Positions 1 to 6,567 of a stretch of 13,971 bases of DNA are shown piece by piece; within the stretch, counting starts at the first letter, position 1, and the number at the start of each line of letters is the position of its first letter. This DNA comes from Bacteroidota bacterium (GTDB lineage: Bacteria > Bacteroidota > Bacteroidia > Bacteroidales > VadinHA17). The stretch is taken from assembly GCA_015222065.1 (NCBI GenBank), contig JADFUQ010000377.1, positions 1-13,971 on the forward strand, in the 5' to 3' direction. The notes under the pieces were generated by a model that saw only the letters and a list, made by a program, of their open reading frames with translations, searched no databases and was not told the DNA's origin. The position numbers were made by a program, and so were the translations under genes.

Positions 1-41
1 AAACCTGAAACCTGAAACTTTTAACTTATAACTTGTGACTC
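1..41. repeat. Degenerate heptamer tandem array (AAACCTG/TAACTTG family)
   Basis: Successive 7-base units can be read directly: AAACCTG, AAACCTG, AAACTTT, TAACTTA, TAACTTG, TGACTCT. They are variants of the TAACCCG family seen again at 107-129, 8764-8798 and 12145-12158. The array may continue to the left of the window. It lies upstream of the promoter of the reactivator gene. No coding potential is seen. Confidence 0.7.
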
Positions 42-72
42 TTTATAAGGATATTGTAAAGAAAAATATGAT

Positions 73-80
73 TACTTTTG
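73..80 (+). promoter_or_regulatory. Bacteroidota-type -7 promoter box for the corrinoid reactivator gene
   Basis: TACTTTTG matches the Bacteroidota -7 consensus TAnnTTTG exactly. It would start transcription near position 87, giving a leader of about 43 nt that carries the 107-129 repeat. No TTTG lies at the ideal 19-21 nt upstream; the nearest TTG (54-56) is only 16 nt away. The call therefore rests on the -7 box alone. Confidence 0.45.
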
Positions 81-106
81 GTGAGTTAACGCTATTCAGG
101 CATAGA

Positions 107-129
107 CAACTCGTAACCCGTAACACGTA
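107..129. repeat. Heptamer array TAACCCG running into a start codon
   Basis: Units CAACTCG, TAACCCG and TAACACG are followed by TA and then the ATG at 130, so the repeat fills the whole region where a ribosome binding site would sit. No purine-rich Shine-Dalgarno is present. The same unit occurs at 8764-8798 and 12145-12158. Confidence 0.7.
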
Positions 130-2361
130 ATGTATTTTTTCTCCCCTCATAAAATACCAGTAGAAAAACAGATCGTCCTGAAGTTACTTGATTGTAAGCC
201 GGGGAGTAATTCGTTTAAGATTATTGATTCAATTTATGAAACAGTACTGAATAAGGCATATTCCTTAGCACAACCCAGGGGGATTATTAAAACCGGAGAA
301 ATTCCTGAAGATTTTAATCTGCGGAAAAAAGAAAATTTCCGGAATGGAATATTCTGTCTTGCAACTTTAGGTAAAGATATATCTGGGGAATCTTCGTCTT
401 TATTTTCTACCGGTGAGTATCTTGAAGGATTACTGCTTGATACTATTGCCGACCAGATGCTGATTAATCTTACAACTGCTATGTATCAGGAAAAGATTCT
501 CCCCTTTGTCAAGGAAAAAGAAGTTGGTGTTAGTTATTGCTATATCCCGGGTTGTCAAGATGTTCCGATAGAATATCAAAAACATATCCTGTACCTGATT
601 GGATCGGAAGTTAAAAATAAATTATCCATTACCGAAGGAATGATGCTTGATCCGGTCAAATCAACGGCATATTTTTACGTATTTGATAAATCCTTAACCA
701 CGCGCAAAAAAGACCGGGATTGCAGAGGATGTGATATGAAAGATTGTAAGTACAGGACTGTCTCAGGTGTTGGAATTACAGTTATTGCCGGTGAGAAAAA
801 AACAAAAACAACTCTCCTGAAAGAGATGACCTTATTGGAAGGGTTACGTGAACAGGGATGGGGAGTGGAAGCATACTGCAATGGAGCAGGATATTGCGGT
901 AAATGTAAAGTTTTGCTGTCCGGCGAGGTGCCCGAACCGGGGTCAACCGAAAAGGAGATGATTTCACAGGAGGAACTACAAAAGGGAATTAGGCTTGCAT
1001 GCAGGGTAAACCCTATGGATGGAATGATTATCTATCTGCCGGAGAAAGCTGCCGTTTTTCAGATTGAACAGGGTTTTAAATTCCGGAAAGATAGCAGAGA
1101 GCCTGAATTGCTTATAAGATCAGATTCTGCAGTGCATATTAAAGAAAAGGGAGAAGATTTCGCATATGGAATTGCTGTTGATATTGGAACTACAACCGTG
1201 GCAATTGTACTGGTTAACCTGAAAACAGGAAAAACGATCGGAACATCTTCATTCCTCAATCCTCAAAGGGAGTATGGAGATGATGTTATTACCCGGATTC
1301 AGTTTGCTTCGGCCAAAGATCCGGATGTTTTAACCAAACTTATAAGGGAGTCATTATCCCGGGCAATTAAGGAGCTGTCTTATGTAAATAGTATTGGTGC
1401 AGAACAAATACAAAAACTAACTGTGGCAGGAAATACAACTATGATCCATCTGTTGCTTGGATTGCCGGTTAAGTCACTTGCTGTTAGCCCCTTTACTCCG
1501 GTTACCCTTGATCCCGTTATTTCACTTGCTGAGGATATTCTTAAAGATGGTTTTTTATCTGCTGAGATGCGGATATTCCCGGGTGTGTCTGCATATGTCG
1601 GTTCTGATATTGTATCAGGGATGTATAATAGAAGTTTTGAATGTCTGGATGAGGTTACTTTGTTTATTGATATGGGAACTAACGGAGAGATTGTTATTGG
1701 TAACAGGGAAAAAATCCTTTGTGCCGCAACTGCAGCAGGACCGGCTTTTGAGGGAGCACGTATCAGTTGTGGAGTCGGAAGTATTACAGGTGCTATATCT
1801 TTTGCAGGTATCAGGAAAGGCAAAGTATGGTACAGTACCATTGGACAACAACCTGCCTTGGGATTGTGTGGTTCCGGACTGGTTGATTTGGTAGCTGCCT
1901 GTCTTGATGCCGGAATAATCAATAAGACCGGGTTAATGAAACCTGAATATTTTGAAGAAGGCTTATTGATAGGTACGGATGCAGATGGTAATGAAATGCG
2001 ATTGACACAAAAGGATATTCGTGAATTGCAGCTTGCTAAATCAGCTATCCGGGCCGGAATAGAGATACTGATCAAAGAATTTGATGTGACATACAATGAT
2101 ATTGGAAAGGTTTACCTGGCAGGAGGGTTTGGCAATAATATCAATGCTGACAGTGCGGTGAGGATTGGATTGTTACCTGAAAAGCTTAAGGGATGTATTG
2201 AGTTAGCAGCCAACAGTTCATTAGGTGGAGCAGTGGATTCTCTGTTTCATAAAGAAGGAAAAGACAAAGTTGCAAAGATCCTTGAAAAGGTCCGTTATAT
2301 AGAATTATCCTCAAATAAGGACTTCAATGATTATTTTGCTGAATATATGTTGTTTTTATAG
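130..2361 (+). CDS. Corrinoid-protein reactivating ATPase (RACo-like) fused to a MetH-activation-like domain
   Basis: This 743-residue protein probably uses ATP and a low-potential iron-sulfur cluster to return inactive Co(II) corrinoid to Co(I) in a B12-dependent methyltransferase. Residues 1 to about 210 resemble the methionine synthase activation domain: an IPG turn at 139-141, a Q-x-x-ILYLI helix, and ITEGMMLDPVKSTA at 167-180. They end in a small Cys motif (C198, C201, C206). Residues 215-305 are a ferredoxin-like [2Fe-2S] domain with ligands C250, C256, C259 and C291 (C-x5-C-x2-C-x31-C). From about 345 comes the RACo/DUF4445 ASKHA fold: DIGTTT at 351-356, DMGTNGE at 514-520 and AGGFGNN at 664-670. 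RACo proteins normally begin with the ferredoxin domain, so the N-terminal addition is the odd part. The ATG directly follows the heptamer repeat. The gene ends in an overlap with lysA on the other strand. The partner methyltransferase is not in the window; a MetH lacking its own activation domain is an inference. Confidence 0.85.
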   Translation: MYFFSPHKIPVEKQIVLKLLDCKPGSNSFKIIDSIYETVLNKAYSLAQPRGIIKTGEIPEDFNLRKKENFRNGIFCLATLGKDISGESSSLFSTGEYLEGLLLDTIADQMLINLTTAMYQEKILPFVKEKEVGVSYCYIPGCQDVPIEYQKHILYLIGSEVKNKLSITEGMMLDPVKSTAYFYVFDKSLTTRKKDRDCRGCDMKDCKYRTVSGVGITVIAGEKKTKTTLLKEMTLLEGLREQGWGVEAYCNGAGYCGKCKVLLSGEVPEPGSTEKEMISQEELQKGIRLACRVNPMDGMIIYLPEKAAVFQIEQGFKFRKDSREPELLIRSDSAVHIKEKGEDFAYGIAVDIGTTTVAIVLVNLKTGKTIGTSSFLNPQREYGDDVITRIQFASAKDPDVLTKLIRESLSRAIKELSYVNSIGAEQIQKLTVAGNTTMIHLLLGLPVKSLAVSPFTPVTLDPVISLAEDILKDGFLSAEMRIFPGVSAYVGSDIVSGMYNRSFECLDEVTLFIDMGTNGEIVIGNREKILCAATAAGPAFEGARISCGVGSITGAISFAGIRKGKVWYSTIGQQPALGLCGSGLVDLVAACLDAGIINKTGLMKPEYFEEGLLIGTDADGNEMRLTQKDIRELQLAKSAIRAGIEILIKEFDVTYNDIGKVYLAGGFGNNINADSAVRIGLLPEKLKGCIELAANSSLGGAVDSLFHKEGKDKVAKILEKVRYIELSSNKDFNDYFAEYMLFL

Positions 2362-3519
2362 ATTGTCTGAATACATTGCCCGGGGCAGATCCCGAAGGTT
2401 GTACCGTGATGCCATAGTTTCTCCATATGCTCCTGCAGAACGGATACAAAGCAAATCGTTTCTATGAGTTTCGGGTAGTAAGATATATTTGCCAAAACTA
2501 TCTGACGATTCGCAGATTGGTCCGACAATAGTATAATATTCCTGCTTCCCGGTTGATGTAAGATTTTCTATTTTGTGATATGCATGGTAAAGTGCAGGCC
2601 GGATGAGATCAGTCATTCCCGCATCTAAAATAGCAAACTTTGTGTTTACTCCATTCTTTATATATAATACTTTGGTTATCAGGTTGCCACATTGTGCAAC
2701 CAGGGAACGTCCTAATTCAAAGTGCACCTTTTGTCCGTGACCAATATCCAGAAATCTGTTGAATAATTTGAAATAATTTGGGAAATCACTAACCGGATGA
2801 TTATCCGGATCGTTATAATCTATTCCAAACCCTCCGCCAACATTTATATGATTAACTATTATCTGATGGTTATTGAACCATTCCTGTATTTGGTTCACAC
2901 GTATGCATAATCCTTTAAATGTATTCAAATCGGTAATCTGAGAGCCAATATGAAAGTGCAGTCCTACAAATTTGAGATTAGGACAAAGTGCTAACGTATC
3001 CATTATTATTTCTAATTCCCCCGGGTGTATCCCGAATTTATTTTCTTCCACTCCTGTTGTAATATATTCATGTGTTTCTGCCCGGATATTAGGATTGATC
3101 CGTAGAGCTATATTTACTGTTTTACCTGCTTTCCCGGCTAATGAATTAATTACTTTTATTTCAGCAACAGATTCACAATTAAAACAAAATATATTTGTTT
3201 CCATTGCTAATTTAATTTCCCAGTCAGATTTTCCAACACCCGCGTAAACAATTCCTTCAGGATCAAATCCTGTTTCAATTACTTTTTTTATCTCATTGCC
3301 ACTAACACAATCGGCATCAATTCCATGGTCCCTGATAATCTTTAATATCCGGTCGTTTGCATTAGCTTTTACCGCGTAATGGATAATAAAGTTGTATTTA
3401 TCAGCTTCTTTTTTTGCCGTCGCCAGAGTATGATTTAACAGATCAAGATCATAATAATAAAAAGGCGTTTTTTCTTTTTGTATCGGTTCAGGTATTTTAA
3501 TTTTTGCTTTGCTATCCAT
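2356..3519 (-). CDS. lysA: Diaminopimelate decarboxylase
   Basis: This cytoplasmic PLP enzyme (387 aa, normal length) converts meso-diaminopimelate to L-lysine, the last step of lysine synthesis. It has the fold-type III alanine-racemase-like barrel followed by a C-terminal beta domain. Visible motifs are YAVKAN at 48-53 with the PLP lysine K51, HFHIGSQ at 188-194, the glycine loop GGGFGIDY at 228-235, CESSD at 336-340 carrying the active-site cysteine of the dimer partner, and GAYGETMASRYN at 363-374. The usual E-P-G-R phosphate motif reads E-L-G-R here (268-271), a mild variant. The start lies one base after the lysC stop (TAA-A-ATG), so the two genes form a tightly coupled operon under the lysC promoter. 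The stop overlaps the convergent reactivator gene by 6 bp. Confidence 0.93.
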   Translation of the reverse strand: MDSKAKIKIPEPIQKEKTPFYYYDLDLLNHTLATAKKEADKYNFIIHYAVKANANDRILKIIRDHGIDADCVSGNEIKKVIETGFDPEGIVYAGVGKSDWEIKLAMETNIFCFNCESVAEIKVINSLAGKAGKTVNIALRINPNIRAETHEYITTGVEENKFGIHPGELEIIMDTLALCPNLKFVGLHFHIGSQITDLNTFKGLCIRVNQIQEWFNNHQIIVNHINVGGGFGIDYNDPDNHPVSDFPNYFKLFNRFLDIGHGQKVHFELGRSLVAQCGNLITKVLYIKNGVNTKFAILDAGMTDLIRPALYHAYHKIENLTSTGKQEYYTIVGPICESSDSFGKYILLPETHRNDLLCIRSAGAYGETMASRYNLRDLPRAMYSDNL

Positions 3520-3520
3520 T

Positions 3521-4843
3521 TTATTTTGTGATTTTAAATAGTTCCTTATTCAATAAATTAAGCACTTTTGCTTTATGATCGCTTTTTACCAGTACCGAAA
3601 TATTATGTGAACTTCCACCATACGAGATCATTCTCAGTGGAATTTCGCGAATTGCTTCTAATATCTTTACTGCTACGCCATTTTTTTCGGCAATAAAATC
3701 ACCCACAATACAAATGATTGAATTATCATGAACAATTTCTATAATACAAAATTTTTCCAGTTCCTTTTTTATCTCTTCCAGATGTTCAGTATTGTCAATG
3801 GTTAATGAAACAGTAACTTCCGAAGTTGTGATCATGTCAATAGGGGTCCGATAGATCTCAAATACCTCGAATATTTTCCTTAAAAATCCATATGCAAGCA
3901 GCATACGGGCTGATTTTATTTTAATTGCAGTAATTCTATCTTTTGCCGCGACTGCTTTAATTCCGTTAAGTTTAATTTGATTGGTAATAATAGTACCGGG
4001 ATCATCAGGGTTCATTGAATTTTTTAGGCGTACCGGGATGTTTGATTCTTTGCATGGCTGAATGCTGCTAGGATGAAGTATCTTTGCACCAAAATATGCA
4101 AGCTCAGCAGCTTCGTTAAATGAAAGCTCTCTCAGTATGCGGGTTTCAGTAACGTACCTGGGATCATTGTTCTGAAAACCATTGATATCAGTCCATATCT
4201 GTATTTCCTCAGAGCGGATAGCTGCTCCAATAAGTGAAGCAGAATAATCGCTTCCTCCACGCTTCAGATTATCTACTGCACCATATGCGTTCCGGCAAAT
4301 ATAACCTTGTGTAATAATGACCTGGTTTGTTTTGTATTTTTTTAATTCCCGGTTCAGGTTTTCCTTTATATAGAAATTATCAGGTTCTCCTTCTTTATCA
4401 ATGCGCATGAAACTGAGAGCGGATAAAAGGCCTGAATTGATTCCCTGTTCTTTCAGCATTTGATGGAATAGGGCTGAAGTGATAAGTTCTCCCTGCGCAA
4501 GAATGGCTTTTTCCTGGAGTTTGGTGAGAACTTCCTGTATGAATCCCCGTATATATTGAAAGTGATCTTCAATCAACTTTTTACCGGTATTAATATAAAC
4601 CTGGCTATCAAATAGTTCTTCGGTAATATGTTTGTAATAATCCTCCAGTTCACATATCTTTTTCTTTGCTTCCATTTTCCTGTTCTGATTAAGAAAATTG
4701 ATTATTTCAACAAGAGTATCTGTTGTTCCGGATATGGCAGAAAGTACTACAATAATTTGCTTCTCAGATGTTATCAAAGGTATAATGGCTTTCATTCTTG
4801 ATGAAGAACCCAATGAAGTTCCACCGAATTTTAAGACTTTCAT
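3521..4843 (-). CDS. lysC: Aspartate kinase (monofunctional, two ACT domains)
   Basis: Phosphorylates L-aspartate, the first step towards lysine, threonine, methionine and diaminopimelate. At 440 aa it is a normal monofunctional aspartokinase with no homoserine dehydrogenase fusion. Kinase motifs are KFGGTS at 5-10, RGGSDYSA at 196-203, WTDINGF at 217-223 and AKILHPSSIQP at 253-263. The C-terminal region from about 310 looks like two ACT regulatory domains, with TSEVTVS at 340-346 and YGGSSHNISVLV at 408-419; these usually bind lysine or threonine as feedback inhibitors. It is first in an operon with lysA, one base apart. Expression probably depends on the attenuator-like terminator at 4865-4892 in its leader. 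The start at 4843 gives the MKVLKFGGTS N-terminus typical of the family. Confidence 0.93.
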   Translation of the reverse strand: MKVLKFGGTSLGSSSRMKAIIPLITSEKQIIVVLSAISGTTDTLVEIINFLNQNRKMEAKKKICELEDYYKHITEELFDSQVYINTGKKLIEDHFQYIRGFIQEVLTKLQEKAILAQGELITSALFHQMLKEQGINSGLLSALSFMRIDKEGEPDNFYIKENLNRELKKYKTNQVIITQGYICRNAYGAVDNLKRGGSDYSASLIGAAIRSEEIQIWTDINGFQNNDPRYVTETRILRELSFNEAAELAYFGAKILHPSSIQPCKESNIPVRLKNSMNPDDPGTIITNQIKLNGIKAVAAKDRITAIKIKSARMLLAYGFLRKIFEVFEIYRTPIDMITTSEVTVSLTIDNTEHLEEIKKELEKFCIIEIVHDNSIICIVGDFIAEKNGVAVKILEAIREIPLRMISYGGSSHNISVLVKSDHKAKVLNLLNKELFKITK

Positions 4844-4864
4844 TCTTTATGTTATTAGATTAGT

Positions 4865-4892
4865 AAAAAAAAAGCCTGCAGAAATTGCAGGC
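4865..4892 (-). terminator. Intrinsic terminator in the lysC leader (attenuator)
   Basis: Read on the minus strand, a perfect 7-bp stem GCCTGCA-ATTTC-TGCAGGC is followed at once by nine T residues: a textbook Rho-independent terminator. It lies only 21 bp upstream of the lysC ATG and downstream of the promoter box at 5013-5020, with no complete conventional gene ending before it. A terminator in this position makes sense as a transcription attenuator of lysC-lysA. On the plus strand no T run follows, so it acts on the minus strand only. Confidence 0.75.
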
Positions 4893-4921
4893 CCTGAGTA
4901 TGAATTTTCACCTTTTTTCTG

Positions 4922-4993
4922 TTATGTCTGTAAGATGTTAATACGTTTTATTATAAAAATATTATTATGTCTGAAATATAATGTCATCTGCAT
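4922..4993 (-). CDS. Possible 23-codon leader peptide of lysC-lysA
   Basis: A short reading frame encodes MQMTLYFRHNNIFIIKRINILQT and stops 29 nt before the attenuator stem. Its position between promoter and terminator fits a leader peptide whose translation sets the choice of RNA fold. It holds five Ile and two Thr codons but only one Lys, so it is not a clear lysine sensor; Ile and Thr are end products of the aspartate pathway. The AT-rich DNA would also give many Ile codons by chance. A TGCAG at its start could pair with CTGCA of the terminator arm (5 bp), which is weak. The 9-mer CAGACATAA occurs twice in this leader (minus strand, 4965-4973 and 4922-4930). Confidence 0.3.
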   Translation of the reverse strand: MQMTLYFRHNNIFIIKRINILQT

Positions 4994-5012
4994 AATATTA
5001 CGATTTAGTGTG

Positions 5013-5020
5013 CAAAAATA
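5013..5020 (-). promoter_or_regulatory. -7 promoter box of lysC-lysA
   Basis: On the minus strand TATTTTTG matches the Bacteroidota -7 consensus TAnnTTTG. A partial -33 element TTTC lies 22 nt upstream (5043-5046). Transcription would begin near 5006, giving a leader of about 160 nt that contains the small reading frame and the attenuator. Its upstream region overlaps the divergent tRNA promoter. Confidence 0.55.
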
Positions 5021-5051
5021 TAAAAAAGATCTTAAAATTAAAGAAATTTAA

Positions 5052-5059
5052 TAATTTTG
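5052..5059 (+). promoter_or_regulatory. -7 promoter box of the tRNA-Leu pair
   Basis: TAATTTTG matches TAnnTTTG exactly. It lies 31 bp from, and back to back with, the lysC -7 box, so the two promoters share one short AT-rich region. The start would be near 5066, placing the whole heptamer array 5076-5138 in the 5' leader of the tRNA precursor. No good -33 TTTG is visible. Confidence 0.5.
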
Positions 5060-5075
5060 TACCCCACAAAAGAAA

Positions 5076-5138
5076 AGATGAGAGATGAGAGGTGAGAGAT
5101 GAGAGGTGAGAGATGAGAGATGAGAGATGAGAGGTGAG
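5076..5138. repeat. Nine-unit heptamer array AGATGAG/AGGTGAG before tRNA-Leu
   Basis: Nine uninterrupted 7-base units occupy exactly 63 bp. Every unit is either AGATGAG (six) or AGGTGAG (three), so the only variation is A/G at the third base. The array lies between the divergent promoters and the first tRNA, four bases before the mature 5' end. It is all-purine except for the single T per unit and cannot fold on itself. Confidence 0.9.
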
Positions 5139-5142
5139 AAAT

Positions 5143-5226
5143 GCCCAGATGGCGGAATTGGTAGACGCGCTAGTTTCAGGGACTAGTTTTCTTCGGAAAG
5201 TGCAGGTTCGATTCCTGTTCTGGGCA
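5143..5226 (+). tRNA. tRNA-Leu (anticodon CAG)
   Basis: This is an 84-nt class II tRNA. The acceptor arms GCCCAGA and TCTGGGC pair fully and are followed by discriminator A; CCA is not encoded. The anticodon stem CTAGT/ACTAG encloses the loop TTCAGGG, whose anticodon CAG reads the Leu codon CUG. There is a long variable arm rich in T and A, as expected for tRNA-Leu, and the T arm GCAGG-TTCGATT-CCTGT. It is the first of two tandem leucine tRNAs. Confidence 0.95.
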
Positions 5227-5235
5227 CAAAGTCAC

Positions 5236-5249
5236 GTAAGAAGTAAGAA
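5236..5249. repeat. GTAAGAA heptamer x2 in the tRNA spacer
   Basis: Two perfect GTAAGAA units fill most of the 23-nt spacer between the two tRNAs and abut the first base of the second. The same unit recurs at the right edge of the window (13962-13971), nearly 9 kb away. Confidence 0.65.
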
Positions 5250-5335
5250 GCCCAGGTGGCGGAACTGGTAGACGCGCCAGGTTGAGGGCCTGGTGACCGA
5301 TTTTGGTTGTGCAAGTTCGATTCTTGTCCTGGGCA
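5250..5335 (+). tRNA. tRNA-Leu (anticodon GAG)
   Basis: This is an 86-nt class II tRNA. Acceptor arms GCCCAGG and CCTGGGC are followed by discriminator A; CCA is not encoded. The anticodon stem CCAGG/CCTGG encloses the loop TTGAGGG, giving anticodon GAG for Leu codons CUC and CUU. The variable arm is long, and the T arm is GCAAG-TTCGATT-CTTGT. It lies 23 nt after the Leu-CAG tRNA and is probably cotranscribed with it. Much of the body resembles its neighbour, which suggests an old duplication with changed anticodon. Confidence 0.95.
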
Positions 5336-5343
5336 CAGAAAGA

Positions 5344-5412
5344 AAGGATGAATGATGAAGGTTGAACGATGAAGTAAAAGGTGTTGTTCTTCAACCTTCA
5401 TCCTTCATCTTT
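5344..5412. repeat. Inverted pair of heptamer arrays (GATGAAG/GTTGAAC family), long hairpin
   Basis: The left arm carries units GGATGAA, TGATGAA, GGTTGAA and CGATGAA; the right arm carries the same family in reverse complement. Bases 5354-5366 and 5390-5402 pair perfectly over 13 bp. After one mismatch, pairing continues to give a 23-position stem (5344-5366 with 5390-5412), including one G-T pair, around a 23-nt loop. It lies between the tRNA pair and the end of the convergent lipoprotein gene, so it may end transcription from both sides. No T run follows, so it is not a standard intrinsic terminator. Confidence 0.75.
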
Positions 5413-5423
5413 CATAGTTCCAT

Positions 5424-6410
5424 TCATTCTCCGTTCCAGCCGGCAATTCTTGCCAGTATCCACCACATTGCATAAGCTTTCCGGTTGGCAGTGATATGTT
5501 GTGAGTTATGTGCGCCATATTCAACAGATCCTCCCGGAGCTTGCTTGTTCTCAAACCAATCAACCCCAAGGGTGTGCGAATTCTGCCAGTCCTTATAGAA
5601 ATTTCCTCCATACGTAGTTGAATTCCCGTCATCACCTGTATCTTCCCAGTAATTATCATCCATATCATGGGTGTCAATACTATAATAATCCAGACATAAT
5701 TGTTTATTCGTGTCACAATATGCAGTGATCAGTTCTGCCTGGTTTTTCGGTTTGCCATCACCAACATTGTTGTTTGTATTGGCATGACCGGTCATAAAAA
5801 CAAATGTTACCGGTGTTTCTCTCTGACCTGAACCTGTACCGATTTTCGAACCGTTTGCTCCATATTCAGAGATAAGGGTTCCCATTCCCGGAAGGTAATT
5901 ATCTGAAACATTATGTCCTGCAATATTGCACCACGACCACATTACAACATTAATTACGGCATTGTCAGGATCGTCAAGGAAATTACGTGTTGCCTGAATA
6001 AAGGCAGTTTCATTCCTGCTTAAGTCGGACGCATCCGTTCCGCTTTCTGCGTAGGAAGAGATGGCATAATCCCTGAAATCGAGCTTGTCTGTAGCAGGGG
6101 AGTTATTCGTTATACTAAAAATGGACTGGTCACCATCTTTATAATCCTGTAACCCAAATACTCCTCTTGATACATGTGTACCATGCGAAGTGTGCTGGTA
6201 AGCGATATGCAGTGTAGTGCGTGCCGTATTAATATACTCCTGGGGAATTGACCGCAAAACACCTTCTTTAGCCACGTTAAAATCTGCAATAAATTGAGTT
6301 CCGGTAATTTCATTATTGTCATCCGGGGAGTTGTCTTCTTTTTCACAACTGCCGATGAGCAGAGCAACAATGACCGTTATGGTCGTTAATATAGTTCTTG
6401 TTTTTATCAT
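5424..6410 (-). CDS. Surface lipoprotein, possibly SGNH-hydrolase-like
   Basis: A 328-aa predicted lipoprotein. Residues 1-21 are a signal peptide with lipobox I-G-S-C (Cys22). The following E-K-E-D and later D-D resemble the lipoprotein export signal that sends Bacteroidota lipoproteins to the cell surface. I do not recognise the family with certainty. Blocks that could correspond to a divergent SGNH/GDSL-type hydrolase are HTSHG at 73-77 (nucleophile region), NVVMWSWCN at 154-162, FVFMTGHAN at 203-211 and DTHDMD at 246-251. A His/Trp-rich C-terminus (300-325) follows. The order is suggestive, but the assignment is weak and the substrate unknown. It is a single gene on its strand, convergent with the tRNAs and divergent from the acetyltransferase. 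Confidence 0.6.
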   Translation of the reverse strand: MIKTRTILTTITVIVALLIGSCEKEDNSPDDNNEITGTQFIADFNVAKEGVLRSIPQEYINTARTTLHIAYQHTSHGTHVSRGVFGLQDYKDGDQSIFSITNNSPATDKLDFRDYAISSYAESGTDASDLSRNETAFIQATRNFLDDPDNAVINVVMWSWCNIAGHNVSDNYLPGMGTLISEYGANGSKIGTGSGQRETPVTFVFMTGHANTNNNVGDGKPKNQAELITAYCDTNKQLCLDYYSIDTHDMDDNYWEDTGDDGNSTTYGGNFYKDWQNSHTLGVDWFENKQAPGGSVEYGAHNSQHITANRKAYAMWWILARIAGWNGE

Positions 6411-6550
6411 AATATAGTCAGTTAGTGGATTTCTAGAGTATTTAACGGTATATTACTTGTTTTATTACTTAAAATAAAACAAATAATGTGTAACAATATA
6501 ATATTACGAAATTTTTTTTGAATGGGCAGGATGGTGAATTTTTATTAATA

Positions 6551-6567
6551 TTGGAAAATTTTTCCAA
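6551..6567. promoter_or_regulatory. 17-bp palindrome upstream of the acetyltransferase gene
   Basis: TTGGAAAA-T-TTTTCCAA is a perfect 8+1+8 palindrome ending 29 bp before the preferred start codon at 6596. A near-match to a -7 box (TTTTTTTG, 6513-6520) lies just upstream. The palindrome is a candidate operator; no known regulator is recognised. Confidence 0.35.

Noticed and set aside
1380..2096. A 238-codon open frame antisense to the reactivator gene
   Set aside because: It lies wholly inside the ASKHA domain of a clearly real gene, has a proline- and serine-rich composition typical of shadow frames, and shows no domain.
4844..5020. Lysine riboswitch (L-box) upstream of lysC
   Set aside because: The leader is too short and AT-rich. 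No multi-helix junction or conserved L-box core can be seen; only the terminator hairpin is clear.
5076..5138. CRISPR array
   Set aside because: The units are 7 bases in direct contact with no spacers, and no cas gene is present. This is a simple tandem repeat.
5176..5401. Two overlapping 72-residue minus-strand frames reading through the tRNA pair
   Set aside because: They are antisense to two well-formed tRNA-Leu genes. The CPGQESNLH-type peptide is a known kind of spurious translation of tRNA-Leu DNA.
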